A stretch of DNA of 14,984 bases from VRUE01 sp963805455 (GTDB lineage: Bacteria > Actinomycetota > Thermoleophilia > Solirubrobacterales > 70-9): contig CAWDUJ010000014.1 of assembly GCA_963805455.1 (NCBI GenBank), forward strand, positions 1-14,984. The letters run 5' to 3'. Below, piece after piece: positions 6,631-13,989 of this stretch (position 1 is its first letter; every line of letters begins with the position of its first letter). Under the pieces are notes generated by a model that was not told the DNA's origin, did no database searches, and was given only the letters and a program-made list of their open reading frames with translations. A program made the translations under genes and the position numbers.

Positions 6631-8076
6631 ATGAAAAATAAGTACCAGCCAACAGCAGCGCGCATAGGCTCGGCTTCCGGTGAGGAGGGGTATGTCCTGG
6701 TCGAAGTCCTCGTCAGCGCGATCGTGATCACGATCGCCGCGATCGGCGTCTTCACCGCCTTCACCGCTGCCGAGCACTCCACCGCGCAGGAGCGCCATCA
6801 GGCCCAGGCCCATGGGCTCGCCCAGGCCGACATCGCGCGCTTGCGGACGATGCGGGTCTCTCAGCTCTCGCCCTCTCTGACCGAAACGACGACGAAGACG
6901 ATCGAAGGCACTCCCTACACGGTCCTCTCCGACGCGCAATTCATCAACGCGAAAACCGGGACCGACACCTGCGACGAGAAAGAAGCGTCTGCCGACTACA
7001 TCCGGATCCGGTCGACGATCACCTGGCCGGGGATGGGGACGCGGCCGGCGGTCCAAGAGACGAGCCTGGTCGCACCCCCGAACAGCACCGCCAGGGCCGA
7101 AAGCGGCGCCCTGATCGTCCAGGTTCTGAATGGCAAAAATCAGGTGATTCCGGGGATCCCGATCTCCGGCAGCGGCCCGACCCCGTTCAGCCATGACACC
7201 GGTGAAAACGGGTGCGCGGTATTCGGCAACCTCCATTACGGCGAATACGAAGTGAGCGCAACCGTGCCCGGGATGGTCGACGCCGACGGAGATGAAAGCG
7301 GGACGAAGAAAACCAGCGTCGTCGCCGAGGCCACCAAGACTCTCACGCTCAAGTACGACACGCCCGGAGAACTCACAGCCAAATTCGTGGCCAGGTTTGC
7401 CAGCTCGGGCGCATCAGCCACGGCCGCGACAGCCCAGGCGATCACGCTCTTCAACACCGCCATGACCGAACCCCGGTCATTCAAATCGACCGCAGGAGGT
7501 CCCCCCGGAGAACCCCTCCCGGAAATCGTAGCCCGGGGTGTCAAAGGGCCGAACCTGTTCCCGTTCGAAGACGGCTACACGGTCTACGCCGGCGCTTGCG
7601 ATGAGAACAATCCCAATCCCCTTGGGAAAACTCCTTCGGCTGCCGTCGTCCAGTCGATCGTCCCGGCGGGCGGCAAAGCGGAAGCAACGCTCGAACTCCC
7701 CGTGCTGAGGCTCACCGTCTACAGGGGAAGCAATGCCAGCAGCGCGAAGGCCCCCGGGGCGGAAGTCGTGGTCCACGACACGAACTGCACATCGGCCGGC
7801 CTTCCGGCGCTGAAGGGAACGACTGGCATCGCAGGCGAAGCTCTTGGAGTCCTCAATATCGCCCTTCCGTTCAGCCAGGATGACACCTCGAGCGTGACCC
7901 TCAACGGCTACACCGTCTGCGCCTATGGCAAAGCTGCGAACAACAACAACCGCCGCAGCAAGGAAGAACCGAAAGTCAACGTTCCGAGCAGCGCCACGGA
8001 CATTCCCGGCGGTCAGTCCCTCAACCTCTTCCTGGAAGGCAGCGGGACCAGCGGGAGCTCGAAATGCGCGCCATGA
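6631..8076 (+). CDS. PilV-like minor pilin with large Ig-like/carboxypeptidase-regulatory-like outer region
   Basis: 481 residues, far longer than ordinary PilV/PulI-type minor pilins (about 150-200). A 20-residue leader ends GEEG, then YVLVEVLVSAIVITIAAIGV; cleavage follows Gly20 and Glu+5 is residue 25. Residues about 50-148 look like the usual minor-pilin head. Residues about 158-242 (GALIVQVLNGKNQVIPGIPI, then a GENGCAVFGNLHYGEYEVSA segment) have the strand pattern of a prealbumin-like or CNA-B-like beta-sandwich. A second beta-rich stretch (about 246-355) and a third similar module (about 356-481) follow. Cysteines are scattered, suggesting disulfides outside the cell. The gene overlaps the next by 13 bases. 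No Shine-Dalgarno is visible before ATG 6631, but the leader peptide supports this start. Inference: a tip pilin carrying an adhesin-like stalk. Domain boundaries are approximate. Confidence 0.85.
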   Translation: MKNKYQPTAARIGSASGEEGYVLVEVLVSAIVITIAAIGVFTAFTAAEHSTAQERHQAQAHGLAQADIARLRTMRVSQLSPSLTETTTKTIEGTPYTVLSDAQFINAKTGTDTCDEKEASADYIRIRSTITWPGMGTRPAVQETSLVAPPNSTARAESGALIVQVLNGKNQVIPGIPISGSGPTPFSHDTGENGCAVFGNLHYGEYEVSATVPGMVDADGDESGTKKTSVVAEATKTLTLKYDTPGELTAKFVARFASSGASATAATAQAITLFNTAMTEPRSFKSTAGGPPGEPLPEIVARGVKGPNLFPFEDGYTVYAGACDENNPNPLGKTPSAAVVQSIVPAGGKAEATLELPVLRLTVYRGSNASSAKAPGAEVVVHDTNCTSAGLPALKGTTGIAGEALGVLNIALPFSQDDTSSVTLNGYTVCAYGKAANNNNRRSKEEPKVNVPSSATDIPGGQSLNLFLEGSGTSGSSKCAP

Positions 8077-8777
8077 TCCGCGACGAGAGGGGCTTCACTT
8101 TGGTCGAGATGCTGGTCGGGATGATGACCTCGCTGATCGTCCTCGGCGCGATCCTGATGCTGGTACAGGTGGCCGTGAAGAACCAGAACCGGACCGCCGA
8201 ACGGGTCGCCGCCGATCAGCGCGGACGGCCGGCGATGAACAAGATCCTCGACCGACTCCACGCTGCCTGCGTCGCGCCGCTGATGACGCCGGTGAGGGAA
8301 GGCAGTGACGGCAACACCCTGGTCCTGCTCTCGAAAGCGGGGTCGGCGGCGCTGATGACCCCGGACCGGTACGTGATCGGGCTCAGTGGAACGGGGCTTT
8401 CCGAGTCGGTGTACGCGCCGACCGGCGGCGAACCGCCGGAATGGACCTTCGCCTCGACTCCGGCCTCGACGACGCGGATCGTCAACGGCATCGGCCCGGC
8501 GGCGGTCGGCGAACCACCGCAGGTGGTGCCGATCTTCCGTTATTACGCCTATGAAGACGCCGACGAAGACGGGGTGATCGAAACGGTGCCGCTGAAAACG
8601 CCGCTAAGCAAAACCGACGCGAGCCGGACGGTGAGGGTCGACGTCGCGTTCACCGTCAATCCCCCCCATAGCGGCCCCCGGGCACCCGAAGCGGCGATCG
8701 CCCTCTCCGATTCGGCGACGCTGCGGATCGAACCGGCATCCGAGGACAGTGCCCAGGTGAACATGCCATGCGTCTGA
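8064..8777 (+). CDS. PilW/PulJ-like minor pilin
   Basis: 237 residues. A short 10-residue leader MRAMIRDERG precedes FTLVEMLVGMMTSLIVLGAI, a classic prepilin site with Glu+5, followed by the helical AERVAADQRGRPAMNKILDR segment typical of PilW/GspJ-type pilins and a beta-rich head. ATG 8064 is chosen because GGGAG at 8053-8057 is 6 bases upstream. ATG 8073, which overlaps the previous stop as ATGA, would leave a 7-residue leader and is also possible. It overlaps both neighbours, which points to tight stoichiometric coupling of the minor pilins. Minor pilins of this kind prime pilus assembly and sit at the tip together with PilV- and PilX-type partners. Family is clear; the exact orthologue name is not. 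Confidence 0.87.
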   Translation: MRAMIRDERGFTLVEMLVGMMTSLIVLGAILMLVQVAVKNQNRTAERVAADQRGRPAMNKILDRLHAACVAPLMTPVREGSDGNTLVLLSKAGSAALMTPDRYVIGLSGTGLSESVYAPTGGEPPEWTFASTPASTTRIVNGIGPAAVGEPPQVVPIFRYYAYEDADEDGVIETVPLKTPLSKTDASRTVRVDVAFTVNPPHSGPRAPEAAIALSDSATLRIEPASEDSAQVNMPCV

Positions 8778-10354
8778 TCGCCCGCGTCCGATCCCACTAC
8801 CGCCGCCTCAGGGATGCCGAGGACGGCTACACGATGATCGCCGCGATCGGCGCGGTCGCCCTGCTTACGGTGCTCTCGGCGGCGGCACTCGCGGCGACGA
8901 ACGGCGACCTCCACCTGACCCAACGGGACCTCGATCGCAAGGCAGCGTTCGCCGCGGCCCAGGCGGGGATCGCAGACTTCTCCTTCCATCTCAACAACGA
9001 CAACAGCTATTGGGCCAAGTGCACGAACGTGCCAGAACCTAATGCGATGAACGATGTCGGGTCGACCTCCAACCGCCGAACCTTGTCCGGTGGCGGCGAA
9101 TACGCGATCGAATCGCTGCCGGCGGCGGGGTTCGCAAAATGCGACACCAAAAACTCGGACTCGATGATCGAGAAAGCGGACGGGGTCCTGGGGACGTTCC
9201 GGGTCCGCTCGACCGGATTCGTCGGCGACGAGGAAGTCTCGCTGGTCGCCTCCTACAAGCGCGCGAGCCTCCTCGACTTCATCTACATGACCAACTACGA
9301 GACGTCCGATCCGCTGACCTACGGGACGTCTGCGGAAGTCACCGAAGCAAACAACAAATGCAAAAAATACCGCCGTGAAGGCCGACTTTCCCCCCCCTGC
9401 AACACGATCGTCTTCAGGACCGGCGACGAAGTCCGGGGGCCGCTCCACACCAATGACGAACTCGCGGTATGCGGCTCGCCGAAATTCGGCCGCGGGCCTA
9501 CCGACACGATCGAGGTCAGCGCCAAAGACCCGGGATGGTTCGACCAGAAATGCGAAGGATTCGGGACGGGCAAACCCGAATTCGTCGGGCCTCTGAAGAC
9601 GACCGCCGACACCCTCGAACCGCCGCCGACCAACGCTCAGCTGAAGACGATCGCCGGACCGTCATACACCTTCACATGCGCCACCTCGATCGTCCTCAAC
9701 GGGACGAAAATGACGGTCGATTCCTACGGGTTCAAAGGGACCAAAACCTTTCCCTCCAACGGTGTCGTATATGTCGCCAACGGCCTTCCGGCCGACTGCA
9801 AAGGCGGAGGAAAAGCAAGCGAAGAATGGTCCGCGTGTCCGTCGCTGTCCTCACCGTTCAAAGCGACCTACCCGAAAGAAGTGAAATGCGGCAACGTCTT
9901 TGTCAGCGGGAAATACAGCGGCAGGCTGACGATCGCCGCCGACAACGACGTCATCATCAACGGCAATATCCTCCGGGAAGGGTCGGGGATGCTGGGGCTG
10001 ATCGCCAACAACTTCATCCGGGTCTGGCATCCGTATCCGACCCAGACCGGATCCGGGAGCTGCGGCAGTGGGGCCGGCGCCGAAGGGGTCTCGAACATCC
10101 AGGTCGACGCATCTCTGCTGGCGATCGCGCACTCGTTCCTGGTTGATCACTACGACTGCGGCGCGAGCCTCGGGACGCTGACCGTCAACGGCTCGATCTC
10201 GCAGAATTTCCGCGGGCCGGTCGGGCTCACGTCCGGCGCCGGATACCTCAAGAACTACACCTACGATGACCGCCTCCGCTACATGGAGCCACCGAACTTC
10301 CTCGAACCGGTCAAATCCTCGTGGAGAATCCAGCGCGAGACGTTGGATTACTAA
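8768..10354 (+). CDS. PilX/GspK-like large minor pilin lacking Glu+5
   Basis: 528 residues. A 20-residue basic leader ends EDG, then YTMIAAIGAVALLTVLSAAALAA. Position +5 is Ala25 instead of Glu, as in PilX- and GspK-type tip subunits. The next stretch, RKAAFAAAQAGIADF, matches the PilX N-terminal helix (family pattern rqaAfxAAeAGi). The outer region (about 70-528) is large and beta-rich. Residues in the last third (GNVFVSGKYSGRLTIAADND, then IINGNIL and LTVNGSISQ) look like repeating beta-helix rungs. It ends with a GYLKNYTYDDRLRYMEPPNF segment, as in PilX-like proteins with DUF4900-type ends. AGGTGA at 8755-8760 lies 7 bases before the ATG, inside the previous gene (10-base overlap). Inference: the fibre-capping tip subunit. 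The beta-helix call is by eye. Confidence 0.83.
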   Translation: MRLIARVRSHYRRLRDAEDGYTMIAAIGAVALLTVLSAAALAATNGDLHLTQRDLDRKAAFAAAQAGIADFSFHLNNDNSYWAKCTNVPEPNAMNDVGSTSNRRTLSGGGEYAIESLPAAGFAKCDTKNSDSMIEKADGVLGTFRVRSTGFVGDEEVSLVASYKRASLLDFIYMTNYETSDPLTYGTSAEVTEANNKCKKYRREGRLSPPCNTIVFRTGDEVRGPLHTNDELAVCGSPKFGRGPTDTIEVSAKDPGWFDQKCEGFGTGKPEFVGPLKTTADTLEPPPTNAQLKTIAGPSYTFTCATSIVLNGTKMTVDSYGFKGTKTFPSNGVVYVANGLPADCKGGGKASEEWSACPSLSSPFKATYPKEVKCGNVFVSGKYSGRLTIAADNDVIINGNILREGSGMLGLIANNFIRVWHPYPTQTGSGSCGSGAGAEGVSNIQVDASLLAIAHSFLVDHYDCGASLGTLTVNGSISQNFRGPVGLTSGAGYLKNYTYDDRLRYMEPPNFLEPVKSSWRIQRETLDY

Positions 10355-10428
10355 ACACACTTCGACTTAGTCGCGCCATTTCGTAGTCGGCGGTCAAGGT
10401 TTGGGGCCCCAGCGCCGATTCTTGAGCG

Positions 10429-11190
10429 ATGGTGAGCACCGCTACAGGCACGATCTTCGCCTTTCTCGGCGGCGCGATGTCGGGGAGTTTCCTCAGCGTC
10501 GTTGCGCACAGGGTCCCGCGCGGGGAATCGATCGTCGCGCCCCGCTCGCGCTGCTCGAGCTGCGGGGTGACGATCGCCGCCTACGACAACATCCCGATCG
10601 TCTCCTGGCTGCTGCTGCGTGGGCGCTGCCGAAGCTGTGGCGTCAGGATCCCGGCGCGCTACCCGCTGGTTGAGATCGCCACCGGTATCGCCTTTGCCAC
10701 CACCGCTCTCGTCTTCCACGGTGAACCCGGTCAGCTCGTCCTCGGCCTCGCCCTGGTCGCGACGCTGGCGGCGGTCACCCTCACCGACCTCGAGCTGCGG
10801 CTGATCCCGAACCGGATCCTGCTCGTCTCCGCGATCGTCGGAGTCGCACTAGCAGCGGCTCTCGACCCCGGCAGCCTGCCCGAACGGGCGATTGCGGCGG
10901 TTGCCGCCGGAGGGCTCCTGTTCGCGGTCGCCCTTGCCTATCCGAAGGGGATGGGACTGGGTGACGTCAAGCTCGCTGCGGTGATGGGCCTCTATCTCGG
11001 GCGCTGCATAGCCCCGGCGATGCTCGCCGCGTTCATCGTAGGCTCGCTGGTCGGCCTCGCGATAATCGCCCGAGAGGGCTCCTCGGCGCGGAAGATGGCG
11101 ATCCCGTTCGGGCCGTTCCTCGCGATCGGTGGACTCGTCGGCCTCCTCGCCGGAGAAGTGCTCGTCGATTGGTACCTGACGGCGTTCTGA
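10429..11190 (+). CDS. pilD: PilD prepilin peptidase / N-methyltransferase
   Basis: 253 residues, an integral membrane A24-family aspartic protease that removes prepilin leaders and methylates the new N-terminal residue. The N-terminal GSFLSVVAHRVPRG segment is typical of the family. Two CxxC pairs, C42/C45 and C67/C70, form the zinc-binding methyltransferase loop. The catalytic aspartates are D120 in TDLELRLIPN and D179 in GMGLGDVKLA. Hydrophobic helices fill the rest. It serves the four pilin-like precursors just upstream. A 74-base gap separates it from the PilX-like gene and holds the 10-base palindrome TGGGGCCCCA (10402-10411), 17 bases before the ATG. The ribosome site is weak (GAG only). 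Length and both active-site motifs are complete, so it should be a bifunctional enzyme. Confidence 0.97.
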   Translation: MVSTATGTIFAFLGGAMSGSFLSVVAHRVPRGESIVAPRSRCSSCGVTIAAYDNIPIVSWLLLRGRCRSCGVRIPARYPLVEIATGIAFATTALVFHGEPGQLVLGLALVATLAAVTLTDLELRLIPNRILLVSAIVGVALAAALDPGSLPERAIAAVAAGGLLFAVALAYPKGMGLGDVKLAAVMGLYLGRCIAPAMLAAFIVGSLVGLAIIAREGSSARKMAIPFGPFLAIGGLVGLLAGEVLVDWYLTAF

Positions 11191-11306
11191 GCCCTCCCGG
11201 AGTCAGGTTCTCCTAAAAATCGGTACTTGCAGGGCGAAAGGTCGACGGCCTTTCTGTCGATTGAGGGAGGGCCTCCCGCCAACGACCGGCGCAGAGACCT
11301 CCTCAC
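11191..11306 (+). promoter_or_regulatory. pilD-pilM intergenic leader with inverted repeats
   Basis: A 116-base interval before the pilMNO unit. It holds GAAAGG/CCTTTC (11236-11241 and 11249-11254, 7-base loop), the 13-base palindrome GGGAGGGCCTCCC (11265-11277) and ACCTCCT (11297-11303) just before the pilM start. A promoter is plausible here, because the gap is the largest in the second half of the window, but no convincing -35/-10 pair is visible. None of the hairpins has a U-tract, so they are not called terminators. Confidence 0.35.
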
Positions 11307-12395
11307 ATGCACTTCCAGCTCACCAACAACAAGAAGCATTCCTCAGTTGTCGGTCTCGATATCGAGGCCGGCAGCATCGCCGCCACCGAGGTCAAGGTGA
11401 ACGGCTCTGTCGAGATCGTCGGCTCCGCTGTCGGGCCGCTCGATCCCGGCGCTTTCCAGGAGGGCGAGGTCCTCGACGCCGACATCCTCGCCGAAGCGCT
11501 GAAGTCCCTCTTCGCCCAGAACAAGCTCTCGAAACAGGTTCGCCTCGGAGTCGGCAACCAGCGGCTCGTCGTGCGGACCCTGCGACTGCCGGCGATCGAG
11601 GACCCGAAGGAGATGGATCGGGCGATCGAGTTCCAGGCCCAGGAGCAGATGCCGATGCCGCTGGATCAGGCGGTCCTCGAGCACCAGGTCGTCGGCGGCG
11701 TCCCGGCCGAGGAGGGCGCGGCCCCGCAGGTCGACGTCGTCGTCGTCGCCGCCCGCCGCGACATGATCGCCTCCTTCGTCACACCGCTCCGCAGGGCCGG
11801 CCTCGAGCCGATCGGGATCGACCTTTCGGTGTTCGGGATGATCCGGGCCCTCTCGGGCGTCTCGACCGCTCCGGAGGGGGAACTGCCCGCCCAGGGCCAG
11901 TTCGAGACCGTCCTCTACTGCAACATCGGTGACATCACCAACCTCGCCGTCGCCCACGGCCGGGCCTGCCTCTTTGCCCGTGTCTCGCCGGTCGGCCTCG
12001 AGGCCGTCAGCTCCCGCTTCGGGACCACCCACGGGCTCAGCGCCGAGCACGCGAACCAGTGGCTCAATCACGTCGGCCTCGAGCAGCCCCTCGAGCAGAT
12101 CGAGGGTGACCAGCAGATCGTCGCCGACGCCAGGCGCCACCTCGAAGAGGGTGTTACCACGCTCGCGGACGAGCTCCGCCTCTCGCTCGACTACTACGGC
12201 TCGCAGGACGGGACGATCCCGGCGCAGCGGATCGTCGTCTGTGGGCCCGGAACCGCGATTCCCGGGTTCGTCGCCCGGATGGAAGCCGTCCTCTCTTACC
12301 CGATCAGCGTCGGCCGCCCGAGTGCGCTGGAGGGCTTCGACCCCGACGTCGCCGCGAGGCTGACCCTACCCCTCGGCCTGGCCCTGGAGCAGTAG
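11307..12395 (+). CDS. pilM: PilM actin-like ATP-binding pilus assembly protein
   Basis: 362 residues, close to the family's usual 350-ish. It is cytoplasmic, with an actin/FtsA-like fold that binds ATP and the cytoplasmic tail of PilN, linking the alignment complex to the motor ring. Seen: phosphate-1 motif VVGLDIEAGSIAATEV (about 14-29); a 1C-like region with VRTLRLPAI and AIEFQAQEQMPMP, a well conserved PilM stretch; phosphate-2 region YCNIGDITNLAVAHG; and adenosine-motif-like VVCGPGTAIPGF. There is no membrane helix. The pilN gene starts 2 bases after its stop. The ribosome site before ATG 11307 is poor, and an anti-Shine-Dalgarno-like ACCTCCT sits there instead. Glu codons are 24 GAG to 4 GAA, the reverse of pilN. 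Confidence 0.96.
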   Translation: MHFQLTNNKKHSSVVGLDIEAGSIAATEVKVNGSVEIVGSAVGPLDPGAFQEGEVLDADILAEALKSLFAQNKLSKQVRLGVGNQRLVVRTLRLPAIEDPKEMDRAIEFQAQEQMPMPLDQAVLEHQVVGGVPAEEGAAPQVDVVVVAARRDMIASFVTPLRRAGLEPIGIDLSVFGMIRALSGVSTAPEGELPAQGQFETVLYCNIGDITNLAVAHGRACLFARVSPVGLEAVSSRFGTTHGLSAEHANQWLNHVGLEQPLEQIEGDQQIVADARRHLEEGVTTLADELRLSLDYYGSQDGTIPAQRIVVCGPGTAIPGFVARMEAVLSYPISVGRPSALEGFDPDVAARLTLPLGLALEQ

Positions 12396-12397
12396 CG

Positions 12398-13222
12398 ATG
12401 CGGCCGATCAACCTCATCCCGCCCCAGGAACGCCGGGGCTCCCAGGCGCCGCTGCGGTCGGGCCCGCTCGCATACATCCTCGTCGGCGCGCTGGTGCTTC
12501 TCCTCGCTGGAGTCACCGCGATGGTCCTGACCGGGAACAAGATCTCCGACCGCGAAGGCGAAGTCGCGACGCTCTCGAGCGAAGACTCGACGGCGGCCGC
12601 GGAAGCGGAAAAGCTCTCCTCCTACGTCACCTTCCAGACAACCAGCGAACAGCGGGTTGCAACGGTCGAAACACTCGCCAATAGCCGCTTCGACTGGCAG
12701 AGGGTGATGCGAGAACTCTCACTGATCCTCCCCTCCGACGTCTGGCTGGTCGAACTCAGCGCCAGCGCCAGCGGAGAAGTGAACGTCGGCGGCACCGGAG
12801 GCCTGCGCAGCTCGATCGCCGGTCCCGCGCTCCAGCTCGAGGGTTGCGCGGCGGGTCAGGACGCGGTCGCGGGATTTGTCCGGGCACTGAAGGACATCGA
12901 CGGCGTCACGCGGGTGGGTCTCGAATCCTCCGAACTCGGCGAGGAGGCGGAACAGACGAGCGAAGAAGTCACCAGCGACAGTAACTCGACAGGAAGTGGC
13001 TCTGACTGCCGGACGAAATCCTTCATCGCGAAGTTTGAAATCACGGTTGCGTTTGACGCCGCCCCGGTCGCCGAACTCGGCGAAGGCGAAGGAGGAGCCG
13101 CACCGGCCCCGACGACGCCGCCTCCAGCAAGCGGGGAAACGGGCTCAGGCTCGACCGAATCGACCGAATCGTCCAGCACGAGCGAGACGACCTCGTCCCA
13201 GTCGACAGGAGCGGGCGAATGA
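12398..13222 (+). CDS. pilN: PilN inner-membrane alignment protein
   Basis: 274 residues, somewhat longer than proteobacterial PilN (about 180-200). The N-terminus MRPINLIPPQERR carries the conserved INL(I/L)P tail that inserts into PilM. One membrane helix follows (about 23-46), then a short coiled-coil-like stretch (about 50-85) and a ferredoxin-like outer domain (WQRVMRELSLILPSDVWLVEL onward). C150 and C204 lie outside the membrane and could pair. The last roughly 35 residues are a Ser/Thr/Glu/Pro-rich disordered tail. GGAG (12386-12389) lies 8 bases before the ATG inside pilM, and the stop overlaps the pilO start as ATGA, so pilM-N-O are coupled. Confidence 0.93.
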   Translation: MRPINLIPPQERRGSQAPLRSGPLAYILVGALVLLLAGVTAMVLTGNKISDREGEVATLSSEDSTAAAEAEKLSSYVTFQTTSEQRVATVETLANSRFDWQRVMRELSLILPSDVWLVELSASASGEVNVGGTGGLRSSIAGPALQLEGCAAGQDAVAGFVRALKDIDGVTRVGLESSELGEEAEQTSEEVTSDSNSTGSGSDCRTKSFIAKFEITVAFDAAPVAELGEGEGGAAPAPTTPPPASGETGSGSTESTESSSTSETTSSQSTGAGE

Positions 13223-13989
13223 AACTCGAGATGAATCACTCGAACCGGGCGATCGCCGCCGCCATTCTCGTCGTGCTCGCCGCCGTGATCTTCTGGATGA
13301 TGGTGCTGAGCCCGAAGCGCGAAGAAGCGTCGAAACTGGGAACCGAAGTCGAAAACATCCAGGCTTCGCTCACCCAGCACGAAGCCGAAATCGATGCCGG
13401 CGAAGAAGCCAAGGAGGGATTTGCCAACTCCTACAAACAGCTCGTCGTGCTCGGCAAGGCGACACCTGCGGACGATGAAACGGCATCGCTCCTGGTTCAG
13501 GTCAATCACATCGCCCAACAGTCGAAGGTCCGGTTCTCGAACCTGCAGCTGGACGGCTCGGGCGGAAGTTCCGAACCCGAATCTGCCGCGTCAACATCAG
13601 GCGAGGAACCGGCGACACCGACCGAGGCCACCGCCTCGTTGATGCCGCTCGGCGCCGAAATCGGCCCCGCCGGTCTCGCGGTGATGCCCTACAGCCTGAC
13701 CTTCAGCGGAACCTTCTTCCAGCTCGCCGACTTCATCCACGGCCTCGATCAGCTGGTGACGACCGACGACGAAGCGGTCACCGTCGACGGACGGCTGCTG
13801 ACGATCAACGGGTTCACTCTGAAAGCCGACGCGCAACGGGAATTCCCGCTTCTCGAAGGGGAATTCTCGGTCAGCACCTTCCTGACCCCCCCTGGTGATG
13901 GGCTCAGCACCGGGGCGGCCCCCGAAACCGCCGGAGCCACCGCCGAAGCCGCTCCGGCTTCGACGACCACGGGAGGGGCGGCGCAATGA
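13219..13989 (+). CDS. pilO: PilO inner-membrane alignment protein
   Basis: 256 residues. Short cytoplasmic N-terminus, one membrane helix (about 11-30, AIAAAILVVLAAVIFWMMVL), a coiled-coil region (about 33-75), a variable Ser/Glu linker (about 110-140) and a ferredoxin-like outer domain (MPYSLTFSGTFFQLADFIHG; then LLTINGFTLK). This is the PilO layout: PilO dimerises with PilN and forms the alignment complex between platform and envelope. The Ala/Thr-rich C-terminal tail (about 232-256) is probably disordered. AGGAG (13207-13211) is 7 bases before the ATG. The ATGA overlaps with pilN upstream and with the next gene downstream leave no space for separate promoters. Sequence identity across PilO families is low, so the call rests on topology, FxGxFxxLxxFi-like motif and position. 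Confidence 0.9.
   Translation: MKLEMNHSNRAIAAAILVVLAAVIFWMMVLSPKREEASKLGTEVENIQASLTQHEAEIDAGEEAKEGFANSYKQLVVLGKATPADDETASLLVQVNHIAQQSKVRFSNLQLDGSGGSSEPESAASTSGEEPATPTEATASLMPLGAEIGPAGLAVMPYSLTFSGTFFQLADFIHGLDQLVTTDDEAVTVDGRLLTINGFTLKADAQREFPLLEGEFSVSTFLTPPGDGLSTGAAPETAGATAEAAPASTTTGGAAQ

Noticed and set aside
13150..13172. Short tandem ACCGAATCG repeat in pilN
   Set aside because: Just two copies within the low-complexity Ser/Thr/Glu tail; not a regulatory or mobile repeat.
8688..13258. Recurrent GCGATCGC / CGATCG octamers resembling the cyanobacterial HIP1 element
   Set aside because: Several copies occur (for example in the PilW-like gene, the PilX-like gene and pilO), but they follow from frequent Ala-Ile (GCG ATC) codon pairs and were not seen outside genes.
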